A stretch of 64,000 bases of DNA from Laguncularia racemosa (GCA_037954665.1 JBBMOL010000090.1:1488001-1552000), one strand, 5' to 3'; positions 37,589 to 49,700 are shown, numbered from the stretch's first letter. Program-made: numbers and translations. The notes: a model not told the origin generated them from the sequence alone.

Positions 37589-38368
37589 GCTTAAGCTAAG
37601 GTGTTTAGGGTTTTACCTCAGTGAAAAATGAAAAAGAAGAGAGAATGGGGGCTACTAGTTTCACTACATAATGGGCGGTTTATAAGGGGGTTCTAAAACC
37701 CTATAGGTTTAAAGGTATAAGGGGGACCACTTTTATAATGCCAAATTATCACATGTTGCCAGCTGTCTTTGTTTTAGCATATAAGAAATTCTTTTCTATT
37801 ATTTTATTTCTACTTCATTAATTCTCCAAATTAATTTGTCATTCTCAAACCTTGGTCATCTTTTAATAAAACTAAGCCTAGAAGCATTTTCATCATTTTG
37901 AGAATTTAACCTCAAAATTTCAATTATTCATTTCCAATCGACTTGAAATAATTCTTTAATGATTTTATTTGCCTAATTGAGGTCTTAGGAATTTATTTAG
38001 GATTATGGGGCTATTTCTAAGTCAATTTCAATAAAATGAAGTCCAAAGGCAAAAAGGTCATTCTAGAAAAATTTGGCCTTAAACTTTATAAATCCCTTCT
38101 TAATTGAATTTGAAATTTTCCTACACTATTACTCTACTTAATGACTTGGGAAATTTTATTAGAATTAGGAACCTTTTTTTATATTAGTCTTAATAAAATC
38201 AAACCTAAGGATAAAATAGTTGTTTTGAAATTTTCTACACCTAAATTTTGATAACTAACCAAAAGTTAAATTTTGAATTTTAAACATACCTTTAATTGCC
38301 CTCTTGAGAATTCTCATCTTAATTCTAATTAACTTGGATGACTTTGAAAAATTGAGATGTTTCATCAA
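37589..38368. other. remaining body of the LTR-like insertion, right end
   Basis: AT-rich, no frame recognised. Ends GAGATGTTTCATCAA at the junction with gene B's flank. Confidence 0.45.
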
Positions 38369-38447
38369 TTTATGTTAAATATTTTCAAGTCACTATTATA
38401 ATAAAAAATAAATAAATAAAGTGCAAATTGAAGAAAAAGATAGCCAT

Positions 38448-39440
38448 ATTCGTTGACTACCTCATCAAATGTCCCACTAACTTTCTTGTAAACACAAGGT
38501 TCTTCTAGATTCTTAAGATAACCAAATTTCTTGACTACCTCATCAAATCTCATATTCCAACTCCAAGAAGCTTGCTTTAATCCATAAATAGACTTCTTAG
38601 GCTTACAAATTTTATTGGCATTCTTTGGTGTTACAAAACCAAGAGATTCTACCATGGACACTTCCTCCTTTAACTTTCCATTTAGAAAAGTTATTTTAAC
38701 TTCCATTTTCCAAATCTCATAATCTTTGTAAGCCACTATTGCAAGAAAAATCTAGATGGATTTAATTATTTTAACTTCCATTTTCCAAATCTCATAATCT
38801 TTGTAAGCCACTATTGCAAGCAAAATCTAGATGGATTTAAGCATTGCTACTAGAGAAAAAGTCTCATCACAGTCATTTCCATGACATTGAGTGAAACATT
38901 TCGCTACTAACCTAACCTTATAGGTACTTATATTCCCATCCATATTTGTCATCTTTTAAAGACCCACCTACATCCTATAGGTTTCATTCGAACTAGTGCA
39001 TCCACTAAATCCCATACTTTGTTAGTATACATGGAGTCCATTTCAGACCTTATGGCTTACAACCATTCTCAGAGTCCAGTGAAGCAATTGTTTAATCATA
39101 TGTCAACGGCTCATCATTTTCGACAACTAGTACATCTTTGTAATTTTTCACAAGAAGATTCAACCTATAAAGTCCTCAACCTCGATATGCTATTGTTGAC
39201 TTATTTAATTCTTGCATTTCAAGAACAATCTCTAGTTCTAGCACCATCGGTACTTGTGATTTTTGCCCTACATCTAATCGCTTATGTTCCGACTTATTTG
39301 TGAAATCTTAAATTTCTTCAAGATCTACTTTACTCTCACTACTTTCTTTAGAAATGAATTCTCACTCTAAGAATGTAGCATATCGAGTGGTAAAAACTTT
39401 ATGCTCGCTTGGAAGATAAAAGTAATATCTCGTGGTTTCT
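38448..39440 (-). pseudogene. copia reverse transcriptase fragment
   Basis: Minus-strand translation gives MDGNISTYKVRLVAKCFTQ (near 38900-38960), then DYEIWKMEVKITFLNGKLKE and SIYGLKQASWSWNMRFDE (38530-38736), and finally EPCVYKK. These are the copia reverse-transcriptase hallmarks up to just before the YVDD box, which is missing. A 75-bp tandem duplication at 38691-38840 disrupts the frame. Right of it, TRYYFYLPSEHKVFTTRYATFLE (39360-39440) is the end of the integrase-linker region; shown here as two overlapping pieces TRYYFYLPSEHKV and FTTRYATFLE. Confidence 0.82.
38691..38840. repeat. 75-bp tandem duplication within copia reverse transcriptase
   Basis: TTATTTTAACTTCC starts at 38691 and again at 38766; the two copies differ at one base (GCAAGAAAA against GCAAGCAAA). 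Confidence 0.92.
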
Positions 39441-40135
39441 TGATGGGAATCAAACCAATGCAACAATAGGACCCATTACCCAAGTAAAGAGCTAAAGGAC
39501 TACAGAACTTAACATTGAGAGTCCTCTTTAAGCAAATGGAACCCGAAGACAGTCACATAGTATCTTTATTTACTTTATATGATTGTTTTGTATTTAATCA
39601 GGTACACTTATCGGTATTACAGGAGGACGATCAAACACATTAGTACTTAGTTTAGGGATGAGTCATGGTCTATGTTGAACTGAAATGGACTTAGAGGAGC
39701 TGGCCATGTGTTATGTACTTTAGACCGAAATGGATATAGAAGACTAGCCATGTGTTATGTAATTTTCATTATGTTGTTTTTCCATATTTAGGGCTTAATA
39801 TAAATACTTGTAAATGAGAACAACAAAGGGACTTTTGGACATTATTTTTGCATCTTATTCACATGAAAAGGGGGCTTCCTCTCTTTCATATACACTCTTA
39901 TCATTTCCAATTAAGGTCACAAGTGAGGCCTAGATTGTTATGTGTTGAATCAACAATTACAAGTTACCCCTAATTCTACTAGTAAGTCATATCTAGTAAG
40001 AATTTGGATTTCATTTGTTCTTTGTTCTTGAAAAATTAAGGTTCTACGTGAAAAGGGAATCCTTGCCACTTGGGAAATCTTGTTTAATTATTTCTTAAAC
40101 TAGTACTTGTTGATTACAATTAGAGTGGCGTATCA
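39441..40135 (+). mobile_element. solo LTR nested in the copia element
   Basis: Begins TGATGGGAATC, ends GGCGTATCA and is flanked by TTTCT on both sides (39436-39440 and 40136-40140). It interrupts the integrase-linker reading, whose two halves (ending TFVG and starting KETTRYYF) join across it, apart from one base. A TATA-like AATATAAATACTTG near 39790 suggests + orientation. No internal coding sequence, so it is a recombination product of a full element. Confidence 0.85.
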
Positions 40136-40140
40136 TTTCT

Positions 40141-42050
40141 TTATCCAACAAATGTACGCGTAATGGATCTTGCTACAAACTTATCAAAGAATCCACTCTT
40201 AACATAAGCATCACAACTCCAAACCTTGAGATAAGACAAATTGGGTTTCCTTCCAAACCATAATTCATATGGTGTCTTATCTACTGCCTTAGTTAGAATG
40301 TGGTTAAGTGTATATGTTGTTGTTTCCAAAGCATAACCCCATAAGGTCAAAGGAAGACTTGCATAACTCATCATCGACTTAACTATATCCATTAAAGTGC
40401 GGTTTCTCCTTTCTAAAACACCATTCCACTCTAATGTTCTAAAAGGTGTGAGCTAGGAGATAATCCCACACTATTCAAGTTATCAATGAACTCTTAGCTC
40501 AAATATTCTCTACCACTATCACTTGGAAGTGCTTTTATCTTCTAACCAATTTTATTTTCCACATCATTTTAAAATTCTTTAAATTTCTCAAAAGTTTCTA
40601 ACTTATACCTCATTAAGTAGATATATCCATAACTACTTAAATCATCAATAAAAGTCATGAAGTTCTAATAACTCGTTTGACCTTTTGCCTTTCTTAGTAA
40701 AAGATTTCTCAGCCATTTTTCCTTGTAAACATGCTTCATAGGTATCTATGGATTTAAAGTCAAATAAATCCAAATACCCTTCAAAATGAAGCTTAGTTAA
40801 GCATTTCTCATTTACATGGCCAAGCCAACAATGCCATAGGTATTAAATTGGAATCACTCATTTTCTTTTTCTTAGTCACAATATAATTAATAGGTTTAGT
40901 AGTATTAAAAATATAAAGACCACTAATCAATGTTCCATTACCATAAAAATGAATGTGTTAAATTGGAATCACTTATTTTCTGTTTCTTAATCTCAATATA
41001 ATGAATAGGTTTACTAGTATTAAAAATATAAAGAACATTAATCAACATTCCTTTACCATAAAAATGTCTTGTTCAAATAAAACAAACAACTTTTATTTTA
41101 AAATTTAAAAAAAAAATCCTTTGGTATCTAAATATTATACCGATATTATGTTCTTGGTGAAACTTGGAATATAGAAACAATTCTCTAATTTTAACATTAG
41201 TCCTCTAGATAAAGAAATGTTATAAGTTTCTATAGCTGGAGCAACAATTTTAGCTGCATTAGCTACTTGTAGGTCCACTTCTCCCTTAGATAGCTTCCTG
41301 CTCTTACTTAGACCTTAAGGAATTATCATCTCTTGACATCTTTCTTCTTGAATTGAATGCAATTTCTCTTCTAGTGGCCCTTCTTGCTACAATGAAAACA
41401 AACAGCATCCTTCTCATCAAAATTAGGCTTTTGCTACCCCTTCTTTAGCTTAAGTTGCTCACCCTTCTTTACTTGCTTAGCCTTAAAATTATTATTTCCA
41501 CTAATCTTTCTCTTTTTAGACTTTCCAATCAAGAGAACTTACTAAGGTGCCTTAGTCTTGGACTTCATGTCCTTTTCTACTATCTTCAGCATAACAAGTA
41601 GGTTTGTTAGAGACCTCTCCATATTGTTTATATTGAAATTCATAACAAACGGAGAGAAAGACTCTAGCAAAGAGGAAAATATCATATCGATAGCCAAGTT
41701 GTCATCAAGCTTAGAGCCCAAGTTCTCGAGCCTCTCTATGTACCATGTCATCTTGAGTACATGAGGCCCAATTAGGCTCCTTTCAACCATCTTACAGTTA
41801 AACAAGGCTCGAGATGTATGATACTACTCAACCCTTGCACTCTCTTCTTGAAATAATTTCTGCAAGTGAGTATATATTTCTCTTGCAAACATATTTTCAT
41901 GCTACTTTTGCGATTCAAGTAACATTGCAAACAGCATGAGACACTAGATATCAATAGGGTCCTCCAAGAATCTCTGATATTGCTCATATTGTGCAATGGT
42001 GACATCCTCGTTCAATTCTTTAACCTCTTCCTCTTATAAGACATATAATT
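40141..42050 (-). pseudogene. copia gag and integrase remnants
   Basis: Gag at 41542-41805 gives HVLKMTWYIERLENLGSK and LLESFSPFVMNFNINN, the conserved copia gag core. A CCHC knuckle CFHCSKKGH-(stop)-KRNC is near 41365-41405. The end of integrase at 40141-40392 gives SYASLPLTLWGYALETTTY and KTPYELWFGRKPNLSYLKVW. Stops within and between these show decay. Two repeated AT-rich segments at about 40835-41065 share AATTGGAATCACT and lie between them. Confidence 0.8.
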
Positions 42051-42704
42051 TCCTTTCATGCTTAAGGACAACTTCAAATTTTTCTTTTTGTTCCAATAAA
42101 GAGATTATCTTTATCCAATACAGAGTACGGTAAAAGATTGTTATTGTTGTCATTTAAGATCTACATTAAATAAAACATAGAGCTTAGTATATCCCTAAGC
42201 CCATGATCATGCACCATGTAAAATAATTCAATATATTGCATAAGCAATGTTAACTAATTAATTCAAAATAATTGTCATAATCTTGATATGAACTTAGGAT
42301 TAATAACTATAACTAAATTTTATTTTGATTTCTTCTCATAAGAAAAAATTCCATCTTATTATCGAAAATATACATATTACGTATTGATTACATCGATTCA
42401 TCTTCGTACGTCATATCGTAAGAAGACAGTGACGAATTGAGTAACTATGCTTTCACCTTTCAATTGCAATTCAAGCCGTTACAGTTTCTTAATCACCAAT
42501 TGAAAAAGGTTTATAAAATTATATTTTATTCAGTTCGTTTCTGTTTCCGAAATCAATCAACTAATAAATTTCACGCAGAAACATAACATAAAGCATATTG
42601 AAGCTTCAATCCCTCTATATCAAGATTATAAACAATTACATTATGAATATATTCTAGGTAAACATTAAAATATTACACATCTACACAAGCAGCTCTGACA
42701 CCAT

Positions 42705-44249
42705 TGTTAGATTACAGCTGAATTTTTTTTAATTTTTACAAAATCTATCACAGGTTCCATGTATGACATGTATAATATTAAAAGAAAATTAATTATAAAG
42801 AAATATCTTTTCTATTAAACAAAACCTCCTCCCTTAAGGATAGAGTTCAAGTGAGATTTAACACTTACAACGCTTTTTATAGAATAATCCTTTCATTCAC
42901 CATAAGAACACTAAGTGTTATCTTTTTAATAGTATCCACACACAAGACTATAAAAACAAATTATAATCCTTATACTACTAAGTGAGCTAGATTAGAATTT
43001 TAAATCTTGAAAATTATTATTTTCCTTTTCTTATCAATGAGTAGAAGAAAATATTTTATCTTTCCTCCTCGTGTATATATATATATATACACACAAAAGG
43101 GAGAAAATCTTTTCTTCTAAGATTAAATCTTCTCTTATAAAAACTAGATAAGATTTGATAATCAAATCTTTTAAAATAAGTAGCCATATCTTATAAAATA
43201 AGACTTAGATTATATAAATATCCACTTCAATTAAATCTATTTACATAATTTCGTTATTTCATGATAAATTAATTACCCAATTAATTCTAATTCTAAAATA
43301 AATAATGACATGATTTTAGTAATCACTAAAATCCTTAGTCCATAAAACTTATTCCTATTAGTCATGCAGTCATGCTATTGTATGCAACCCTTTAGCTTTC
43401 TAAACACAAAGGCAATATCAATCTTGATATAAATCAAGGTAATTATCTGACAATAATTATTGATCACCTAATATGATAGAAAAGTTGCGAACCATAAACC
43501 ACTATGAATAGATTATTGTGTAATTAATCTTTTCATCAAATAATATCCTAATTAAACTATTACATGTCATATCATCAATATTTAATCATTTACTCAGCTT
43601 TCAAGACAAATTAAACTCAATAAAACTATTATCCCAAGTAAGTGACTATGGATATTGTCTCCCTAATCCAAGAGAGTGATGAATTTTATGTTGATTCATC
43701 ATTATGCTCTCTATATTTTATATCACACCCAATAACCATGTTGTTTATGATCTTAAATGAGATTATGTTTAATGGCAGTAAAGTGCGACATTTAATATAT
43801 ATAATATATGAAGGTCTCAAGTCTAGAGATTATTTACACTCATTCATATAGATAAAGAACTAATGACATTAAACATGCCATATCCTCTATTGACGAGTCA
43901 TGTCCAATATACTCATTTAACTTTGGGCACCCACTTGTATAATTTGATTTTCTTTCCCTTGATGTGGCAAGAACAACTTTAGTTGTACAATATGTTAGTT
44001 TAAATATCCATATCCCCTCTAGATATTTATCTGATCAAGGATAATTTTAGATAATGAGATGTTAAGAAATTCTCACTAATAATATATCTTTGTTATTATT
44101 TCAAATATTCTCTATTTATCTATGAGACTTTATTGTAAAATATATATGAGCAGAAAATTATACATATATAATACATACTTGACTTTTATTAATAATATTC
44201 ATAAATACATTAAAATATGTCTTGACTCATTGTGTACAATTTATAACAA
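42705..44249 (-). repeat. copia 5' LTR (right edge approximate)
   Basis: Starts TGTTAGATTACAGC next to the primer-binding site. The right edge is placed at TTTATAACA by the inverted-terminus rule only; no second LTR or target duplication is available to confirm it. Confidence 0.5.
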
Positions 44250-44619
44250 GAAAGTCACTAAACTGTCAAGAAAAATTATTGCATAGTTACACATTTTTTA
44301 TACATCTATCAAGTATACTCAACCTCATAATCACCAGAATAAATAAATAAATAATTGTAGAACTAGCATTACAATTTTCTTAGGTTTTTTCAATGTCTAC
44401 CTAACCTAACAACCACTTTTCCCTTACAATTCTCACTCATAACTAGGCAACTAGAATTACATACTCAATTGTATAAATAAAGAGTACCACAACAAGTTAT
44501 GAACACTTTTATCACTCAAACACAAATTTTGAGAAAACGTAAGCTTAAATATAAAGTTACATAGGTCCCTCAACCCACCAAGTCTAGCATCCATCTTCTA
44601 GGATTAGGCACTAGCTTAG

Positions 44620-44885
44620 CCTATGGACAAGGTTAGTCTAGTTGTTATAGCATGTGTTTACTCTTGTAATTGGGTTCACTTATTGGATGCCTAGGCAACA
44701 ATCCTTAATTGCTTTATCTACAACTTTAGCTAAGTATATGATGTGACAAAGAATGTAAAGGAAATATTATAATTGATGAGATTAATCAGGTTGATGGGTA
44801 TTTAATAAGATGGATTTTAGTTATATTATGATAACCAAAGTGCTAGTTGTCTAGCCCATAATCAGATATATAATGTGATAACAGT
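44620..44885 (+). pseudogene. copia RNase H fragment
   Basis: Broken + strand frames read VFTLVIGFTYWMPRQQS, LIALSTTLAKYMM and LYYDNQSASCLAHNQIYNV. These match the SW..K.Q..VALSTTEAEY and DNQSAI.LA.NP.YH hallmarks of copia RNase H. The orientation is opposite to the copia element to its left, so it comes from a different insertion. No other part of that element is recognised. Confidence 0.7.
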
Positions 44886-44889
44886 CATC

Positions 44890-45935
44890 AAAATCACGAT
44901 TTTACTTAAATGATTTTACGAGTTTATGATTTTAGGACGTCTTTTCGAGTTAACTCAGGCATAAAATCATTTTCATACAAACTCGTGATAGAATCATGAA
45001 TTTACACATAAAATCAATAGAATCTTACGTTTTTAATAGATTTTACCTATTAAAGTCAATTGGACTAAAGATTAAAAAATACAACTTAGATTTTGTAAGA
45101 TATGAATATTATTGATTATTTGAAAGACTTGAAATTAGAATATAATAATATAATTGATAATAATACCAATAATAATATTGGCTTTGATGATGAAGATGGT
45201 AACGATAATGGTTATGATGAAGAAAAGTTGGCGATAGTTTTTACTTTTAATGATAGAAAAGCTATTGACAATTTTTTATCTTTGCATTTTATTATTATAA
45301 TTTATAGTATAATACAATTCATATTGACACTATTATTCATACTATAGTTTTATGTATTAACATGATAAATTATGTTAATTTATTTGTACTATAAATATAT
45401 AATTTTTATTATGAATTATGATTAAAATTTATATTAAATTTGTTTATTTCCATCTTATATTTCATATTTTTTATGATTATAGTAAATATATCAACAATTT
45501 TTTTAAGTTATTTTATATAAGTTGTAAAAACTTACATTTTTATGTTTCAATTTTATGTTCTTATTCTACACGCCCTATGACAATTCTAGGTAAAATCATG
45601 TGTTTAACAACCTAAATGTGATAATAAACAATCTTGATGTCAAATTTCACAAGATGGCTAGTTGATTTTTTTAGATCATATATTAATTGGGAAGATTGAT
45701 ACATAAAAGAATTAAATGAGTATCTTAACCGATTTGGTCAATTAAGACAAGCTTCAATATTGCTTAGACTTAGTTAATGTCTCTAAGTGATAGAAAGGAG
45801 ACATCTCATCTTATTAGTACTTGATGGTGGTTTAGCTACATATATGAATTTTTCCAATTGGATATCAATCAAGGTCAATATTATTAAAATGTAGATTATA
45901 TCTTTACCCAAAAGCTATAGATGACCTCTTTTAGT
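44890..45935. other. AT-rich spacer with possible hAT transposon debris
   Basis: 44900-45030 carries words such as GATTTTACGAGTTTATGATT of the type seen in hAT terminal regions. Near 45825-45860 a broken frame reads WWFSYIYEFFQ, resembling the conserved WW..Y....LQ stretch of hAT transposases. The Asn/Asp-rich frame at 45102-45347 has no recognisable domain. Weak evidence overall. Confidence 0.3.
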
Positions 45936-45940
45936 ATTAA

Positions 45941-48254
45941 TGTAATGCCTCGAAACCTGAGCCGTGCTACTGCTCGCCACGTGTCCTTATCTCACAAGAA
46001 CACATTAAGGCTTTAAAACAACTCTGATACATTTTGGCCTATAACTCTTATATAAAAACATTTTATACATCCTCAAAATTCCAATGATAACTTAAACCAT
46101 ATTAAACATCTAAAGCAGTGAGAGTCTTTACACACCAAAAATAACATTTTCAAAAGACAATGTCTATGACAATCCAACAACAATAATTCTCCTAAAACCT
46201 AATCGCTATAATAGTAATGGTAATCTTCATCTTTCTCTCTCTGTGGTTTACCTAAACCTAAGTTATCTTTTGGGTTTTCGTCTCCCTCAACACCTGCATC
46301 TAAAAATGATTCTCCAAAGGGTAAGCTAAAGCCTAGTACGTATAACATAATCACATATGCATAAACAAACATAAACAAGTGTCACACATATCATATAGAA
46401 CTTAGATACAAACAACCATTTCATAATATAATTTATGTCCACAAGTAAACAATAGGATATTCATGACCCCTTTAATACACCTAACACATTGAAGCATGAC
46501 TTGGTGATGGGAACTGCCACTACAGGCCCCATACCCATTACACTTAAACCTGATGATGGGAACTACCACCATGGGCCCCACACCCATGTCCACCTAAACC
46601 TAGTGATGGGAACTGTCACTACGGACCCCATACCCATGTACACTTAAATACTTAAACAACATTCAAGCCGGATCATTTCCAAACACGACTTTACTAAGGA
46701 CAACGTCACATAAGGATCAATGGGGTGCCCTCTAGGGTTCTGCCATTACAAGCCCCTAGGCCGAGCTAAGCACATACAACATACCACTTAAACACTTAAG
46801 TCAAATCGTTAAACTTAATCAATTTCAACACATTTACTAACTTAAGCAAACACAGAACAGCACACAAGTTACATATACCTTTAATCCTAGCCTTAAGCAC
46901 TTCCCGATCTTGGACTTAATCTAATTGGAAATCTGTACACATTAACATGCTCTTCTTAGTATTCCATCTAAGATTAATATCATTCTTAATTTTCTTAATT
47001 CTATTCATTTAATTTCTCTAAAGCCTTACTAGTTATCTAAGTTGCATAGAAATTAGTTCAATTTGAAGTTAAACGAATATATAATTATGTTACACTTTAT
47101 TCAACACAGTCCTGTTAGGGATCGTGTTGCTCAACACGGGCTAAAGCACGACTATGTTAGGAGTCGTGTATCTTTCAGTGCAAAACTTGGTTTCAACATA
47201 ATTAGAACACGATCGTGCTAGGAGGTTGTGTTATCTTTGACTCAACACAGTCGAAATACGACCGTGTTAAGAGGCCATGTATCTCGATGCATCTTTCACA
47301 CTCAACGCGGTCTAAACACAACCATGTTAGAAGTTTGTGTTGCCCTAACTCAAAACGGTTGAAATACGATCGTATTGGGAAGTCGTGTATCTCTCGGTGT
47401 ACCTTTCTATTTCAACACGGTTGAAACACGACCGTGTTAGGAGGCTGTATATCTCTCGATGCACCTTTCCATTCCAACACTTCGAAACTTGACCGTGTTG
47501 GGAGGCTATGTTGCCCTTAACTTAACACAATCAAAACATGACTATGTTAAGAGGCTGTATATCTCTCGATGCACCTTTCCATTCCAATACGGTTGAAACA
47601 CGACCGTGTTGGCCTTAACTTAACACAGTTGAAACACGACTATGTTAAGAGGCCGTATATCTCTCAATTCACCTTTCCATTTCAATACGATTGAAACACA
47701 ATCGTGTTGGTAGGTCGTGCTACCCTCGACAATCTCCACGAACCCTATTTCTTTTACTTCAATTCCTCCTAAACCTAATCCTTTCTATTCCTAAGCTTAA
47801 CTAAGTTTCTAAAATTCATAATTGTATTTAATTTACAAAGAATTTCATACTTACTTCAAATTCCACAAATCAAAAAATCTCAGGTTGTTGATTTTTCCAT
47901 TCTCGTATGTCCTTTCATGCTCCTCGTTTTCTATATAAACAGATGATGATCGTAGTTACAAATTCCATAAATCCTTAATTGAAATTTGTATAACGATTCT
48001 TACCTTTCATACTTAGAATTAGGTCGCACCGTCTCCTTTTGTCGTCTTAGGTTTCTTTTAGAGAGTGTTTATGTCTGCTATGTTATTGTGAGGGTTGAAA
48101 AAGAAGGAACGTTAGGTCATCTGAGATTAAATACTCCCCATTGCAAAATGTCCAAATTACCCTTCTCATTTTCTAAAATTCCATTTTCATCCCTAGCTCT
48201 TTGTGATCATATATTTATTAAATAAATCAATAATTAAAATTTTCAAGTATTACA
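45941..48254 (-). repeat. 3' LTR (left) of the chromovirus
   Basis: Starts TGTAATGCC and ends AAGTATTACA on the + strand, 2314 bp. Contains three copies of a 60-bp-class repeat around GATGGGAACT...GGGCCCCACACCCATG (about 46500-46650) and an array of short palindromes (47100-47725). Confidence 0.92.
47100..47725. repeat. array of about eleven short palindromes in the left LTR
   Basis: Units of roughly 58 bp, each centred on a hairpin of the form AACACGGT(C/T)GAAACACGACCGTGTT: a 10-bp stem AACACGGTCG pairing with CGACCGTGTT across a short loop. Between them lies GGAGGCCGTGTATCTCTCGG-like sequence. Many copies are point-mutated in one arm. Confidence 0.85.
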
Positions 48255-48271
48255 TTCTCTCTCCTCTCTCT

Positions 48272-48292
48272 CCCCCCCCCCCCCCCCCCCCC
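48272..48292. repeat. poly-C tract (21 C)
   Basis: Lies next to the polypurine tract of the chromovirus and reads as poly-G on its coding strand. Confidence 0.93.
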
Positions 48293-48313
48293 TCATAAAA
48301 ACTTTTGCCCTCA

Positions 48314-49700
48314 AAAGTACCTAATTTTGTAAGAGTTCTGGATGCTTTCTCTTCATTTCTTCCTTTAACTCCCATGTTGCTTCCCTTTCCATTTGGTTTG
48401 TTCATTGCACTTTAACATAAGAGATTGTTTTCCGTCTGAGCACTCGTTCCTTAGTATTTAGAATCCTGATTAGCTTTTCTAAAGATGTCAGATTTAGTTG
48501 CACATTAAATGGTTCCAAGGCCACTATCTAATCCAGGTCAGGTACATACTTCCTCAGCATGGATATGTAGAATATATCATATACCCCAGCCAAATTCGAT
48601 AGAAGGGCTAACCTGTAAGCCATTGTAACTTTTCTCTCCAAGACCTCAAATGGGCTTATATACCTCAGGTTTAGCTTTCCCTTCAACCCAAATCTGATCA
48701 CTTCCTTTGTTGGAGAAATCTTCAATAATACCTTGTCTCCCACTTGGAATTCCAAAGGACGCCTTCTCGTCTACATAGCTCTTTTATCTAGCCTGAGCCA
48801 TTTGTATTCTCTACCTAATTAGTTTCACCTTGTCAACTGCTTCTTGTACTAACTCCGACTCCAACATTTGTCTTTCTCCCTCTTCATCCTAATGTAGTGG
48901 GGATCTATACCTTCTCCCATAAAGAGCTTCATATGGTGCCATTTGGATGGTTACTTAGTAACTATTATTATAGGCAAACTCCACCAGAGGTATATGCTTA
49001 TTTTAACTCCCTCCAAAGTCTTTACATGCCTTGAGCAAATCTTCTAGTATTTGTATAGTCCATTCAGACTGACCATCTGTTTGTGGGTGAAATGTTGTAC
49101 TGAACTACAGTTTGGTGCCTAATGCCTTGTGAAGGCTGCTCCAAATTTTGCTTACAAACCTTGTGTCTCTATCAGAAGTGATTGTCACCAGCACTCCATG
49201 CAGTCTAATTACCTCCTATATGTATATCTAAGCCAGTTTCTCCAATTTATATCATACTCTAATAGGTATGAAATAAGCAGACTTAGTCAATTTGTCCACT
49301 ATGAGCCAAACCGCATCCTACTTCTCCTTAGTATTCAGGAGGGCTGTAACAAAATCCATTGCCACATGCTCCCATTTCCACACCGGTACTGGAAGAGGCT
49401 GTAATTCTCCAGCCGGTCTCTGGTGTTCTATTCTGATTTGCTAGTATGTGAGGCACTTGGCTACATATTCTGCTATTTCTCTCTTCATGTTTCTCTACCA
49501 ATAACAGCTCTTTACATCCTTGTACATTTTGGTACTCCCATGATGTACCGTGTAAGCGAAGTGATGCGCCTCTTTCATTATCTCTCTTTTTAATTCTACT
49601 TCCTTCGACACACATAGTCTCGTTTTATACCTCAAGGTCCCTTCTGTATCTAAGTTGAATTATGGTGCCTTGCCTTGTTCTATTCTGCTCTTGAGCTCTT
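48314..49700 (-). pseudogene. integrase with C-terminal chromodomain of the chromovirus
   Basis: The end of integrase at 48528-48755 reads FQVGDKVLLKISPTKEVIRF, then YISPFEVLERK and FYISMLRKYVPDLD, the classic GPF/Y-like module. Right of it, DKLTKSAYFIPI and HPQTDGQSEWT (about 49040-49320) are catalytic-core segments, and QQIRIEHQRPAGELQPLPVP is near 49390-49450. Left of it, RVLRRKTISYVKV and EREATWELKEEMKRKHPELL (48316-48450) form a chromodomain-like tail thought to direct integration to particular chromatin. Several in-frame stops are present. Confidence 0.85.

Larger units (their letters stand above)
29361..38368. mobile_element. LTR-like repeat inserted in gene B's flank, carrying nested transposons
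   Basis: The duplicated flank breaks after TATAGTTTAT (ends 29360) and resumes at TTTATGTTAAAT (38369), whereas gene A's flank is continuous here. TTTAT on both sides (29356-29360 and 38369-38373) would be the target duplication. The insert begins CATACCCTAAAACATAAAAG and ends GAGATGTTTCATCAA, roughly like a worn gypsy LTR (consensus TGTAACACCC to GATGTTACA). After removing the nested CACTA and gypsy elements about 4 kb remains, AT-rich with no clear coding domain; 30171-30400 has an unrecognised broken frame. A long solo LTR is the simplest reading, but edges and class are uncertain. Confidence 0.6.
38448..44249 (-). mobile_element. Ty1/copia retrotransposon, truncated within reverse transcriptase
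   Basis: Minus-strand copia element. The right end has an LTR starting TGTTAG at 42705, preceded by a primer-binding site (GCTCTGACACCA, 42692-42703). Then follow gag (41370-42050), integrase (40141-41330) and reverse transcriptase (38448-39440), in copia order. The left end stops inside reverse transcriptase at the edge of gene B's flank, so RNase H and the 3' LTR are gone. The far edge of the LTR is not certain; TTTATAACA near 44249 would mirror TGTTAG. A solo LTR (39441-40135) splits it. Confidence 0.75.

Noticed and set aside
45102..45347. Asn/Asp-rich frame as a gene
   Set aside because: Low-complexity composition driven by AAT/GAT runs, no domain, and surrounded by transposon debris.
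47100..47725. Regular palindromic repeats as a CRISPR array
   Set aside because: The intervening sequences are themselves similar, the array lies within an LTR and is copied in the partner LTR, and the DNA is clearly from a plant nucleus.
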